DNA of 19,780 nt. It comes from Pseudomonadales bacterium. GTDB taxonomy: Bacteria > Pseudomonadota > Gammaproteobacteria > Pseudomonadales > Moraxellaceae. Below the pieces are notes generated by a model. That model was not told the origin of the DNA. It saw only the letters and a program-made list of their open reading frames with translations, and did no database searches. A program made the position numbers and the translations under genes. Positions within the stretch are counted from its first letter, which is position 1. The number at the start of each line of letters is the position of its first letter. The stretch lies in assembly GCA_013043915.1 (NCBI GenBank), contig JABEVH010000009.1, positions 1-19,780 of the forward strand, written 5' to 3'. Positions 1 through 6,333 of this stretch are shown here, in pieces.

Positions 1-40
1 TCGATCGTCTCGACCACCTTCCCCTCAGCAGGGAGCGCGC

Positions 41-68
41 ATTCTACTCGCTTTCCCTACCCTGTCAA
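41..68 (-). promoter_or_regulatory. rRNA-type promoter, proximal (P2) of a tandem pair
   Basis: Read on the minus strand there is TTGACA (63-68), a 16-bp spacer and TAGAAT (41-46), followed by a GC-rich discriminator GCGCGC and then TCCCTGCTGA. A 16-bp spacer and GC-rich discriminator are typical of stringently controlled rRNA promoters. The 10-bp start-site sequence (plus strand 25-34) is repeated exactly behind the upstream promoter (120-129). It fires leftward out of the window, away from msrQ. The 16S gene itself is not in view, so the target is inferred from promoter form and from the gene order remembered from Pseudomonas, where an rRNA operon follows msrQ. Confidence 0.75.
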
Positions 69-134
69 GCCCTATTTCTGCTTAACTTTGCTTCTTCACT
101 CACCTGATCGGTCAGTGCGTCAGCAGGGAAGTGA

Positions 135-162
135 ATTATAGACAGCAAAGAAACCGAGTCAA
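135..162 (-). promoter_or_regulatory. rRNA-type promoter, distal (P1) of a tandem pair
   Basis: On the minus strand TTGACT (157-162), a 16-bp spacer and a perfect TATAAT (135-140) are followed five bases later by TCCCTGCTGACGC, which resembles the initially transcribed region I recall for E. coli rrn P1 promoters. The -35 box overlaps the stop codon of msrQ (159-161), and an A-tract just upstream (164-170 on the plus strand as T's) lies inside msrQ and could act as an UP element. The pair is 94 bp apart, a usual P1-P2 distance. Confidence 0.75.
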
Positions 163-758
163 CCGTTTTTTGCAGTTTGATGCCGGTTACGTGTCAGTTT
201 GATGAAAATTCGTACAATCATGAGGCCTAGCCAAGCTGCAATATAGGGCCAGAAACCAAATATGCCCAATTTTTGTACCCATACACCATGCAATACGGCC
301 AAACCACTGGCGGGATAAACCAGCTGGTGCAATTTCACCCAGCGAGCTTTCAAGCGCTTCTGCCAGGCGCGAGTCGACGTCCATGCCAGCGGCAATAACA
401 ACAACCATGCCGACAACCCCACCAGGATATAGGGGCGATGACGAATTTCTTCAGCTATATGCCGCCAGTCTGCACCAAACAGCAGGAATACATAGGCCAA
501 AAAATGCAGGACTGCATAAACAAAGGCAAGCAGGCCTAATGGACGACGCCAAGGCATCCAGCCACTATCATGCGTCCAGTATCGTAAGGGGGTTATCAGG
601 AGACAAAGCAGTAGCCAGCGCAATGCCCAGCTTCCTAGTTCATTAACCAGGGTTTTTGCAGGATCAGGGCCTAAGTGCTGCCCTATAATCTGACTAATTA
701 TAAACGCGATCGGCAAACACCCTAGTGCCCATACCACCCATGGACTTCGTATTTTCAT
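159..758 (-). CDS. msrQ: MsrQ, haem-binding membrane subunit of the periplasmic methionine sulfoxide reductase
   Basis: The protein of 199 residues is an inner-membrane haem b protein (formerly YedZ) that passes electrons from the quinone pool or a flavin reductase to MsrP in the periplasm. Hydrophobic segments fill most of the length (about residues 8-26, 45-58, 73-93, 109-126, 148-160, 168-186), fitting the family's six-helix ferric-reductase-like fold. His85, His144 and His157 stand where the haem-ligand histidines are expected. The start lies one base beyond the msrP stop, so the pair is co-transcribed and probably translationally coupled. The 3' end overlaps the -35 box of the leftward rRNA-type promoter. 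The length is slightly shorter than the E. coli protein, with no sign of damage. Confidence 0.93.
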   Translation of the reverse strand: MKIRSPWVVWALGCLPIAFIISQIIGQHLGPDPAKTLVNELGSWALRWLLLCLLITPLRYWTHDSGWMPWRRPLGLLAFVYAVLHFLAYVFLLFGADWRHIAEEIRHRPYILVGLSAWLLLLPLAWTSTRAWQKRLKARWVKLHQLVYPASGLAVLHGVWVQKLGIFGFWPYIAAWLGLMIVRIFIKLTRNRHQTAKNG

Positions 759-759
759 C

Positions 760-1734
760 TTAAAAATTGCGCCTCAGATCCATGCCCGCATATAAGGACG
801 CCACCTGCGCTGCATATCCGTTAAACAACAAGGTTTCATGCCAGTTCGGATTGAACAAACTATTTGGCAACCTGCGCTCTCTGGCTTGTGACCAGCGCGG
901 ATGATCAACCTGTGGATTTACATTGGCATAAAACCCGTACTCATTGGGGGCTGACAACGCCCAGGTCGTAGCGGGTCGCGTGCTTGTAAAGCGGATATTG
1001 ACTATGGACTTGATCGATTTGAAACCATACTTCCACGGCACAATCAAGCGCAGCGGCGCCCCATTCTGGGGAGGCAGTGCCCTGCCGTATAATCCAACAG
1101 CCAGCAAGGTCAACGGATGCATGGCCTCGTCCATACGCAATCCTTCTACATAAGGCCATGATAATTCAGGCACACGCTGTCCTGGCATCTCTGCGGGACG
1201 ATAGAGGGTGGTAAAACTTACATACCGAGCTGAAGATAACGGATGAAACCGACGTAACAAATCCCCCAGTGAAAACCCCATCCAGGGCACCACCATCGAC
1301 CAGGCTTCTACACAGCGAAATCGATAGACTCTGTCTTCAAACGTATGCGGCTTAAGTATGTCCTCCAGCGTATAGGTCCCCGGTTTGGCACACTCACCTT
1401 CAATCCGCACCGACCAGGGGTCTGTCGTTAGCTGATGCGCGTGGGCTGCAGGATCATCCTTCTCCAGACCAAACTCGTAATAGTTATTGTAGCTGGTGAC
1501 ATCCTCAAAAGGCGTCAATGTATCGGAGGTTGTCACCACACGGCGAGTGCGATGCTGACTGACACTCGCCTGTAACCAGGCAGGAACAGCATAGGCGGCT
1601 TGTAGCCAGGGTGCCATCCCTATGCCCAATCCTAAGGTGGCAACATCCTGTATCCATTCCCGCCGCCTGAGGTAAACCGTTTCTGGCGTTATTTCACTGG
1701 CAGGAATTAAACCCCCATCTTCACGCTTCTTCAT
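760..1734 (-). CDS. msrP: MsrP, Tat-exported molybdopterin methionine sulfoxide reductase catalytic subunit
   Basis: This is the catalytic half of the envelope MsrPQ repair system (formerly YedY), which reduces methionine sulfoxide in periplasmic proteins. The N-terminus carries a twin-arginine signal (RRREW, then a hydrophobic stretch), so the folded cofactor-loaded protein is exported by Tat. The molybdenum-ligand cysteine is in RCVEAWSMVVPW (Cys141 from this start). Further family blocks are PYVEGLRMDEAMHPLT, LPPQNGAP and NPQVDHPRWSQA, and the C-terminus is GMDLRRNF. I chose ATG 1734 because AGAGGT lies six bases upstream; a longer frame opens with GTG at 1767 but has no ribosome-binding site. 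The protein is 324 residues. It follows pssA by 89 bases and precedes msrQ by one. Confidence 0.93.
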   Translation of the reverse strand: MKKREDGGLIPASEITPETVYLRRREWIQDVATLGLGIGMAPWLQAAYAVPAWLQASVSQHRTRRVVTTSDTLTPFEDVTSYNNYYEFGLEKDDPAAHAHQLTTDPWSVRIEGECAKPGTYTLEDILKPHTFEDRVYRFRCVEAWSMVVPWMGFSLGDLLRRFHPLSSARYVSFTTLYRPAEMPGQRVPELSWPYVEGLRMDEAMHPLTLLAVGLYGRALPPQNGAPLRLIVPWKYGFKSIKSIVNIRFTSTRPATTWALSAPNEYGFYANVNPQVDHPRWSQARERRLPNSLFNPNWHETLLFNGYAAQVASLYAGMDLRRNF

Positions 1735-1823
1735 GGACGCACCTCTAAACCTCCCCATGTCTACCACTGAAAAGATTGTGGTCTACGGAAAGCGAGGGGA
1801 TTCTCGCGGTCGTGGGGTTGAGC

Positions 1824-2627
1824 TCAGTTAACTGATCGCGGGATACGCCTCCTCCACAATGAAGCCAGAGGACCTGAAGCGGCGTAAACCAGGGTTACTG
1901 CCAGAATACCAATCGGCAAGTCCGATGCCACTGCGCAGATAACAAACACGGCTGGCAGCATGACGGCAAAAGGCACTCGTGAACGATCAAACTCCTTAAA
2001 ACTATAGTAGCGGAAGTTACTAATCATAAGAAAAGCGGTAAAAACGGTCAACAGGGCGATACATAAAGCCAACCAAGGCACATGGACATTGACAGCATTA
2101 TCCGTTCCTGCCCAAACTAAACTGGCAATCACAGAGGCCGCTAAAGGACTGGCCAGTCCGATGAAATAACGTTTATCGACTTGTCCAATCTGGACATTGA
2201 AACGCGCCAGACGAAATGCAGCAGCTGCCGCATAAACAAAAGCCGCTGCCCAGCCGAGCTTACCTAAGTACTGCAAACTGTCGCAGTACACAATAAGAGC
2301 AGGAGCTACCCCGAAGGAAACCATATCAGACAGCGAATCGTATTCTGCGCCGAAGGCACTTTGCGTATTGGTCATACGCGCAACACGACCATCCATGCCA
2401 TCAAACAAGGCGGCCACAAATATGGCCAAGGCCGCCTTGTCATAAACACCCTTCATCGCTGCAATAATGGCGTAAAAGCCTGAAAACAAGGCTGCCGTCG
2501 TGATCAGGTTGGGCAAGAGGTAAATTCCTTTACTGCGTACCTTATGCCCGCCTTCTACCTGATCTTCTTCCTCAACCTCAAAGGTTAAGCCACTGTGCTC
2601 ATCCTGTTCTTCAGGCTGCTCAACCAT
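1824..2627 (-). CDS. pssA: CDP-diacylglycerol-serine O-phosphatidyltransferase (phosphatidylserine synthase)
   Basis: This integral membrane enzyme transfers the phosphatidyl group from CDP-diacylglycerol to serine, the first step to phosphatidylethanolamine. The CDP-alcohol phosphatidyltransferase signature D-x2-DG-x2-AR-x8-G-x3-D-x3-D is complete, with Asp76, Asp79, Asp97 and Asp101 in the first half of the protein, surrounded by several hydrophobic helices. An acidic cytosolic N-terminus of about 30 residues precedes the GIYLLPNL entry to the first helix, as in other members of the membrane-spanning subtype. ATG 2627 is preferred over ATG 2651 because AGGAGAGG lies just before it, whereas 2651 has none. 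The length is 267 residues. It sits 31 bases after ilvC, an arrangement I recall from Pseudomonas, so it is probably read from the ilv transcript. Confidence 0.92.
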   Translation of the reverse strand: MVEQPEEQDEHSGLTFEVEEEDQVEGGHKVRSKGIYLLPNLITTAALFSGFYAIIAAMKGVYDKAALAIFVAALFDGMDGRVARMTNTQSAFGAEYDSLSDMVSFGVAPALIVYCDSLQYLGKLGWAAAFVYAAAAAFRLARFNVQIGQVDKRYFIGLASPLAASVIASLVWAGTDNAVNVHVPWLALCIALLTVFTAFLMISNFRYYSFKEFDRSRVPFAVMLPAVFVICAVASDLPIGILAVTLVYAASGPLASLWRRRIPRSVN

Positions 2628-2658
2628 ACTACCTCTCCTTGAAGCGGCCATCCATACA

Positions 2659-3675
2659 TCAGTTACGCGATTTATCCACCAACTTGTTCTTGGAAATCCA
2701 AGGCATCATGGAGCGCAGTTTAGCCCCCACGACTTCAATGGGATGCTCAGCCGTCAAACGACGTCGCGCTGTCATTTCAGGATAGTTGGTCTTTCCTTCC
2801 AGAATAAAGCGTTTGGCATACTCTCCATTCTGAATATTCTTCAGGCATTCACGCATGGCTGCACGGGCCTGGTCAGCGATGACCTGCGGACCTGTGACAT
2901 ACTCACCATACTCGGCATTGTTCGAAATGGAGTAATTCATCGTGGCGATGCCACCTTCATACATCAGATCAACAATCAGCTTGAGCTCATGCAGACACTC
3001 AAAATAAGCCATTTCAGGAGCATATCCTGCTTCAACTAAGGTTTCAAAACCAGCCTTGACCAACTCAACAGCACCACCACAAAGCACGGCCTGCTCACCG
3101 AACAGGTCAGTTTCAGTTTCTTCACGGAAATTAGTTTCGATCACACCGCCTTTGGTACCACCGTTAGCTGCAGCATAGGACAGTGCAATATCCTTGGCAC
3201 GTTCACTGCGATCCTGATACACCGCGATCAGGGTAGGTACACCGCCGCCACGCAAGTATTCAGAGCGTACGGTATGACCCGGGCCTTTAGGAGCTATCAT
3301 GACTACGTCAAGATCAGCCCGTGGAACTACTTGATTGTAGTGAACATTAAAACCGTGGGCAAAAGCCAGTACCGCTCCTTGTTTGGCATGTTGCACCACA
3401 CTTTCAGCATAAACCTGAGGGATGTTTTCATCAGGCAACAACATCATGATCAGATCAGCACCAGCAACGGCGGTATCTACATCGGCAACTTTCAAGCCAG
3501 CTCCCTGAGCTTTAGACCAGCTGGCACCATCCTTGCGCAAACCTACGGTAACGTCGACGCCTGAATCGCGCAGGTTCTGGGCATGCGCATGGCCCTGCGA
3601 TCCATAACCTACGATCGTGACTTTCATGCCACGGATGATAGACAGGTCGGCATCTTTGTCATAATACACTTGCAT
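2659..3675 (-). CDS. ilvC: Ketol-acid reductoisomerase (class I, NADP-dependent)
   Basis: The enzyme converts acetolactate or acetohydroxybutyrate to the dihydroxy acids of valine and isoleucine synthesis, using Mg2+ and NADPH. The Rossmann motif GYGSQGHAHAQNL is at residues 23-35, followed by the cofactor loop GLRKDGASW. The metal-binding stretch ETETDLFGEQAVLCGG and the later CLHELKLIVDLMYEGG block carry the catalytic acidic residues. At 338 residues it is the short class I form. AAGGGG lies seven bases before the ATG. It follows ilvH after a 72-base gap holding two small hairpins, and pssA comes next. Confidence 0.96.
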   Translation of the reverse strand: MQVYYDKDADLSIIRGMKVTIVGYGSQGHAHAQNLRDSGVDVTVGLRKDGASWSKAQGAGLKVADVDTAVAGADLIMMLLPDENIPQVYAESVVQHAKQGAVLAFAHGFNVHYNQVVPRADLDVVMIAPKGPGHTVRSEYLRGGGVPTLIAVYQDRSERAKDIALSYAAANGGTKGGVIETNFREETETDLFGEQAVLCGGAVELVKAGFETLVEAGYAPEMAYFECLHELKLIVDLMYEGGIATMNYSISNNAEYGEYVTGPQVIADQARAAMRECLKNIQNGEYAKRFILEGKTNYPEMTARRRLTAEHPIEVVGAKLRSMMPWISKNKLVDKSRN

Positions 3676-3694
3676 GGTATACCCCTTAACGTTG

Positions 3695-3743
3695 GGTCAG
3701 CTTTCTGACCACATGTTTCATAGTTCATCGGCGTTCAACGCCG
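3695..3743 (-). promoter_or_regulatory. Two small hairpins in the ilvH-ilvC intergenic gap
   Basis: The 72-base gap between ilvH and ilvC holds two perfect inverted repeats: 3729-3743 (six-base arms CGGCGT/ACGCCG, three-base loop) and 3695-3710 (GGTCAG/CTGACC, four-base loop). Neither is followed by a T run on the minus strand, so they are not obvious terminators. They could tune mRNA processing or ilvC translation; this is inference. Confidence 0.4.
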
Positions 3744-3747
3744 TCAT

Positions 3748-4239
3748 TTAGACACTCAGTACTTTTTCACCCCGGGCAATGCCAGATACTCCGGTACGTA
3801 CTACCTCCAGAATGACCGTCTCCGATAATGCCTCGATAAAAGCATCCAGCTTGTCGGACTTACCCGCCAGCTGCAAGGTATAAACGCTGGGCGTGACATC
3901 AACGATCTGCCCGCGAAAGATATCACAGGTACGCTTGATTTCGGCACGCAAAGCACCGGTAGCCTTCACCTTGATAAGCATCAACTCTCGTTCGATATGC
4001 GCGCCCTCGGTCAAATCTACCACTTTAACAACCTCAACCAGCTTATTGAGCTGTTTGGTAATTTGCTCAATACGCTGCTCATCTCCCACCGTGGTTAGCG
4101 TCAGGCGGGACAAGGTTGGATCATCGGTAGGTGCTACGGTCAAACTTTCAATATTGTAGTTACGCTGCGAAAAAAGCCCAACCACACGTGACAGGGCACC
4201 CGCCTCATTTTCCAGCAAAATAGAAATGATTCTTCTCAT
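3748..4239 (-). CDS. ilvH: Acetolactate synthase small (regulatory) subunit
   Basis: The 163-residue protein is the regulatory partner of the catalytic subunit encoded next to it, activating it and giving feedback inhibition by valine. The N-terminal ACT domain is plain (RRIISILLENEAGALSRVVGL, then the FSQRNYNIESL block, residues about 2-75), and the second half (ELMLIKVK onward) matches the C-terminal domain of the family. The start codon is one base beyond the ilvI stop, so the subunits are translationally coupled, which favours balanced synthesis. Confidence 0.95.
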   Translation of the reverse strand: MRRIISILLENEAGALSRVVGLFSQRNYNIESLTVAPTDDPTLSRLTLTTVGDEQRIEQITKQLNKLVEVVKVVDLTEGAHIERELMLIKVKATGALRAEIKRTCDIFRGQIVDVTPSVYTLQLAGKSDKLDAFIEALSETVILEVVRTGVSGIARGEKVLSV

Positions 4240-4240
4240 C

Positions 4241-5992
4241 TCAGGTGCGCTCCGTCTTATTCAACCACATATCTCGCATGGATCCATCACGAACTTGCAT
4301 AGGATAAACATGCTCCGAGGGATCGACATGAATATCCATAAACACCAGTCGGTTCTTCAGAGCAAATGCCTCGCGCATGGAGCCCTCGAGATCTTGACCC
4401 GCCGTAATTTTCATACCCACATGACCATAAGCCTCCGCCAGCTTGACGAAGTCAGGCAGTGATTCCATATAGGAATGTGAATGACGGCCATCGTAAACCA
4501 TGTCCTGCCATTGCTTCACCATGCCTAAGGCCTGATTATTAAGCGTAATGATCTTAACCGGCATGTCATACTGCAAACAGGTCGACAACTCCTGGATATT
4601 CATCTGAATGGAAGCCTCACCGGTCACACAGGCAACTGTTTCACCGGGACGAGCTAATAAACATCCCATAGCAGCTGGCAAACCAAAACCCATGGTGCCC
4701 AGCCCTCCTGAATTGATCCACTGGCGCGGTTGATCGTATTGGTAATACAGCGCAGCAAACATCTGATGCTGACCGACATCCGAAGTCACGATGGCCTTGC
4801 CCTCAGTGACTTTGTACAGCGTTTCAATCACCTGTTGCGGCTTAATATGGTCTGGCGATGTCTCATAACGTAAACCATGAAATGCTCGCCATTCTGTAAT
4901 TTGTGCCCACCATGAGCTTATCGCCACAACATCAGGACGGGCATCATCTTGACGTAATAATCCCAACATTTCCTGCAACACAGGCTCTACCGCACCTACG
5001 ATAGGAACATCGACACGTACGGTCTTGGAAATGGAAGCAGGATCGACATCGATATGGATGATACGGGCATGGGGACAAAATTTGCGTGTATTGTTGGTCA
5101 CACGGTCATCAAACCTCGCGCCTATCGCCAGAATAAGATCGGTATGGTGCATCACCATATTAGCTTCATAGGTACCATGCATGCCCAGCATGCCTAGAAA
5201 CTGCCTGTCCGTCCCTGGGAATCCACCCAATCCCATCAAGGTCGTCGTCACCGGAAAATTAAGACTATGTGCCAGTTCAGTTAGCAAAGCCGAAGCTTCA
5301 CCCTGTATCACACCGCCACCCGCATAGATAACCGGGCGTTTGGCCAACAGCATTTCATCCAGGGCTTTTTTGATTTGTCCTGAATGCCCGCGGGTGACTG
5401 GGGAATACGAACGCATTTTAACTTTTTGTGGGTACTCGTAGGCAAACTTTTCAGCTGGATTGGTACAATCCTTGGGCACATCGATGACGACCGGCCCTGG
5501 CCGCCCTGTCGAGGCGATGTAAAACGCTTTTTTGATGATCGAGGGGATATCCTCAGCTCGTCGCACCTGGAAACTGTGTTTAACGATCGGGCGGGACACC
5601 CCGATCATGTCGGTTTCCTGAAAAGCATCCTCACCGATCAGATTAGTCGCTACCTGACCTGAAATGATCACCATGGGAATGGAATCCATATAGGCCGTAG
5701 CGATAGCGGTCACCGTATTGGTGGCTCCAGGCCCCGAAGTTACCAGAACCACCCCAGGCTTGCCGGTAGCACGCGCATAACCATCAGCTGCATGGCCGGC
5801 AGCCTGTTCATGGCGAACCAGGATATGACGTAATTTTGTCTGCTTGAACAGGGCATCATAAATGTGCAGGACAGCACCGCCCGGATATCCAAAAATATGC
5901 TCCACGCCCTCATCCGCCAATGCGCGGACAAGCATCTCACCACCAGATAAAAGTTCCACAGACGCACCCTCGCCTAAACGTGTTTCGGTCAT
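4241..5992 (-). CDS. ilvI: Acetolactate synthase large (catalytic) subunit, isozyme III type
   Basis: The 583-residue thiamine-diphosphate enzyme condenses pyruvate with pyruvate or 2-oxobutyrate, the committed step to valine, leucine and isoleucine. The N-terminal ThDP domain starts LLSGGEMLVRAL and has the catalytic Glu62 in VRHEQAAGHAADGYARATG, the central FAD-binding domain follows, and the C-terminal ThDP-binding block reads GEAS...LNNQALGMVKQWQ. The C-terminus MWLNKTERT is nearly that of E. coli IlvI. The metal-binding motif is GEA rather than GDG (about residues 458-460). The first possible ATG is used since a TGA lies in frame shortly upstream, but no good ribosome-binding site precedes it; a GGGAG lies about 27 bases upstream beside very short overlapping reading frames. 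Confidence 0.95.
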   Translation of the reverse strand: MTETRLGEGASVELLSGGEMLVRALADEGVEHIFGYPGGAVLHIYDALFKQTKLRHILVRHEQAAGHAADGYARATGKPGVVLVTSGPGATNTVTAIATAYMDSIPMVIISGQVATNLIGEDAFQETDMIGVSRPIVKHSFQVRRAEDIPSIIKKAFYIASTGRPGPVVIDVPKDCTNPAEKFAYEYPQKVKMRSYSPVTRGHSGQIKKALDEMLLAKRPVIYAGGGVIQGEASALLTELAHSLNFPVTTTLMGLGGFPGTDRQFLGMLGMHGTYEANMVMHHTDLILAIGARFDDRVTNNTRKFCPHARIIHIDVDPASISKTVRVDVPIVGAVEPVLQEMLGLLRQDDARPDVVAISSWWAQITEWRAFHGLRYETSPDHIKPQQVIETLYKVTEGKAIVTSDVGQHQMFAALYYQYDQPRQWINSGGLGTMGFGLPAAMGCLLARPGETVACVTGEASIQMNIQELSTCLQYDMPVKIITLNNQALGMVKQWQDMVYDGRHSHSYMESLPDFVKLAEAYGHVGMKITAGQDLEGSMREAFALKNRLVFMDIHVDPSEHVYPMQVRDGSMRDMWLNKTERT

Positions 5993-6191
5993 GAAGACTC
6001 ATGACCGCATATTGGCATCTCCCGCCACTTCAGTACGCCGGGTCGGGCCGCTCCCGTACTGCGCTTGTTGATGCAGTTACCGGATAGCGCTGCGAGGAGC
6101 TAGCGGGTTGCTGCACCTCGACGGGGACTGCCTGTAGGTCCATGCCCCGATAAGGGTGGCTCCGGAAACATGGCCTTTGGTTGAACGTTGA
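5993..6191 (-). promoter_or_regulatory. Long 5' leader of ilvI with hairpin and possible leader peptide
   Basis: About 200 bases separate the probable ilvI promoter from its ATG. On the minus strand a hairpin with seven-base arms CAGTACG/CGTACTG spans 6031-6061. A 37-codon frame (ATG 6143, stop 6030-6032) ends exactly at the 3' foot of this hairpin; it has five valine, one leucine and no isoleucine codons, so it is not a typical branched-chain attenuator peptide. No T run follows the hairpin. A role in ilv control is plausible but unproven. Confidence 0.4.
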
Positions 6192-6221
6192 ATTGTTGAT
6201 GAGTCGAGGCAGGCTTGTCAA
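6192..6221 (-). promoter_or_regulatory. Candidate sigma-70 promoter for the ilv operon
   Basis: On the minus strand a perfect TTGACA (6216-6221) is followed after 18 bases by AACAAT (6192-6197), four of six matches to the -10 consensus. Its position explains a leader of about 190 nt. The -10 is weak, so the exact start is uncertain. Confidence 0.4.
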
Positions 6222-6249
6222 GCTAAAGGGGTTTATTCATTGACTTGCC

Positions 6250-6277
6250 TTTTCAATACGCATTGCTCAGTTATAAT
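6250..6277 (+). promoter_or_regulatory. Candidate sigma-70 promoter for rpoN
   Basis: A perfect TATAAT lies at 6272-6277, with TTTTCA (6250-6255) 16 bases upstream as a poor -35. Better -35-like hexamers further upstream are too far away (spacers of 21 bases or more). Transcription would begin near 6284, just where the sigma-54-like element starts. Confidence 0.45.
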
Positions 6278-6284
6278 CAAAATA

Positions 6285-6300
6285 TGGCACGCCTTTCGCA
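6285..6300 (+). promoter_or_regulatory. Sigma-54 (-24/-12) promoter-like element in front of rpoN
   Basis: The sequence TGGCACGCCTTTCGCA matches the consensus TGGCACG-N4-TTGCW at every fixed position except one (TCGCA for TTGCW), and the diagnostic GG (6286-6287) and GC (6298-6299) are exactly ten bases apart. A start about 12 bases downstream (near 6311) would leave a leader of about 23 bases containing the AGGA ribosome-binding site at 6318-6321. It also overlaps the start region of the candidate sigma-70 promoter and a five-base hairpin (6291-6304). Confidence 0.5.
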
Positions 6301-6333
6301 AGGCAACGATTGTTACGAGGAATCAATGTGGGC

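Noticed and set aside
383..646. Rightward open frame inside msrQ.
   Set aside because: It is antisense to a clear membrane-protein gene, has no family resemblance and no ribosome-binding site.
1792..1807. Possible terminator between pssA and msrP (GCGAG/CTCGC stem on the minus strand followed by TTT).
   Set aside because: The stem is only five pairs and the T run only three; too weak to call.
6030..6221. 63-codon leftward frame in the ilvI leader as a real gene.
   Set aside because: It would begin at or before the likely transcription start and has no known features; only its last 37 codons were kept as a possible leader peptide.
6291..6304. Five-pair hairpin GCCTT/AAGGC before rpoN as an attenuator.
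   Set aside because: It is short, has no T run, and its sequence is explained by the -24/-12 element it overlaps.
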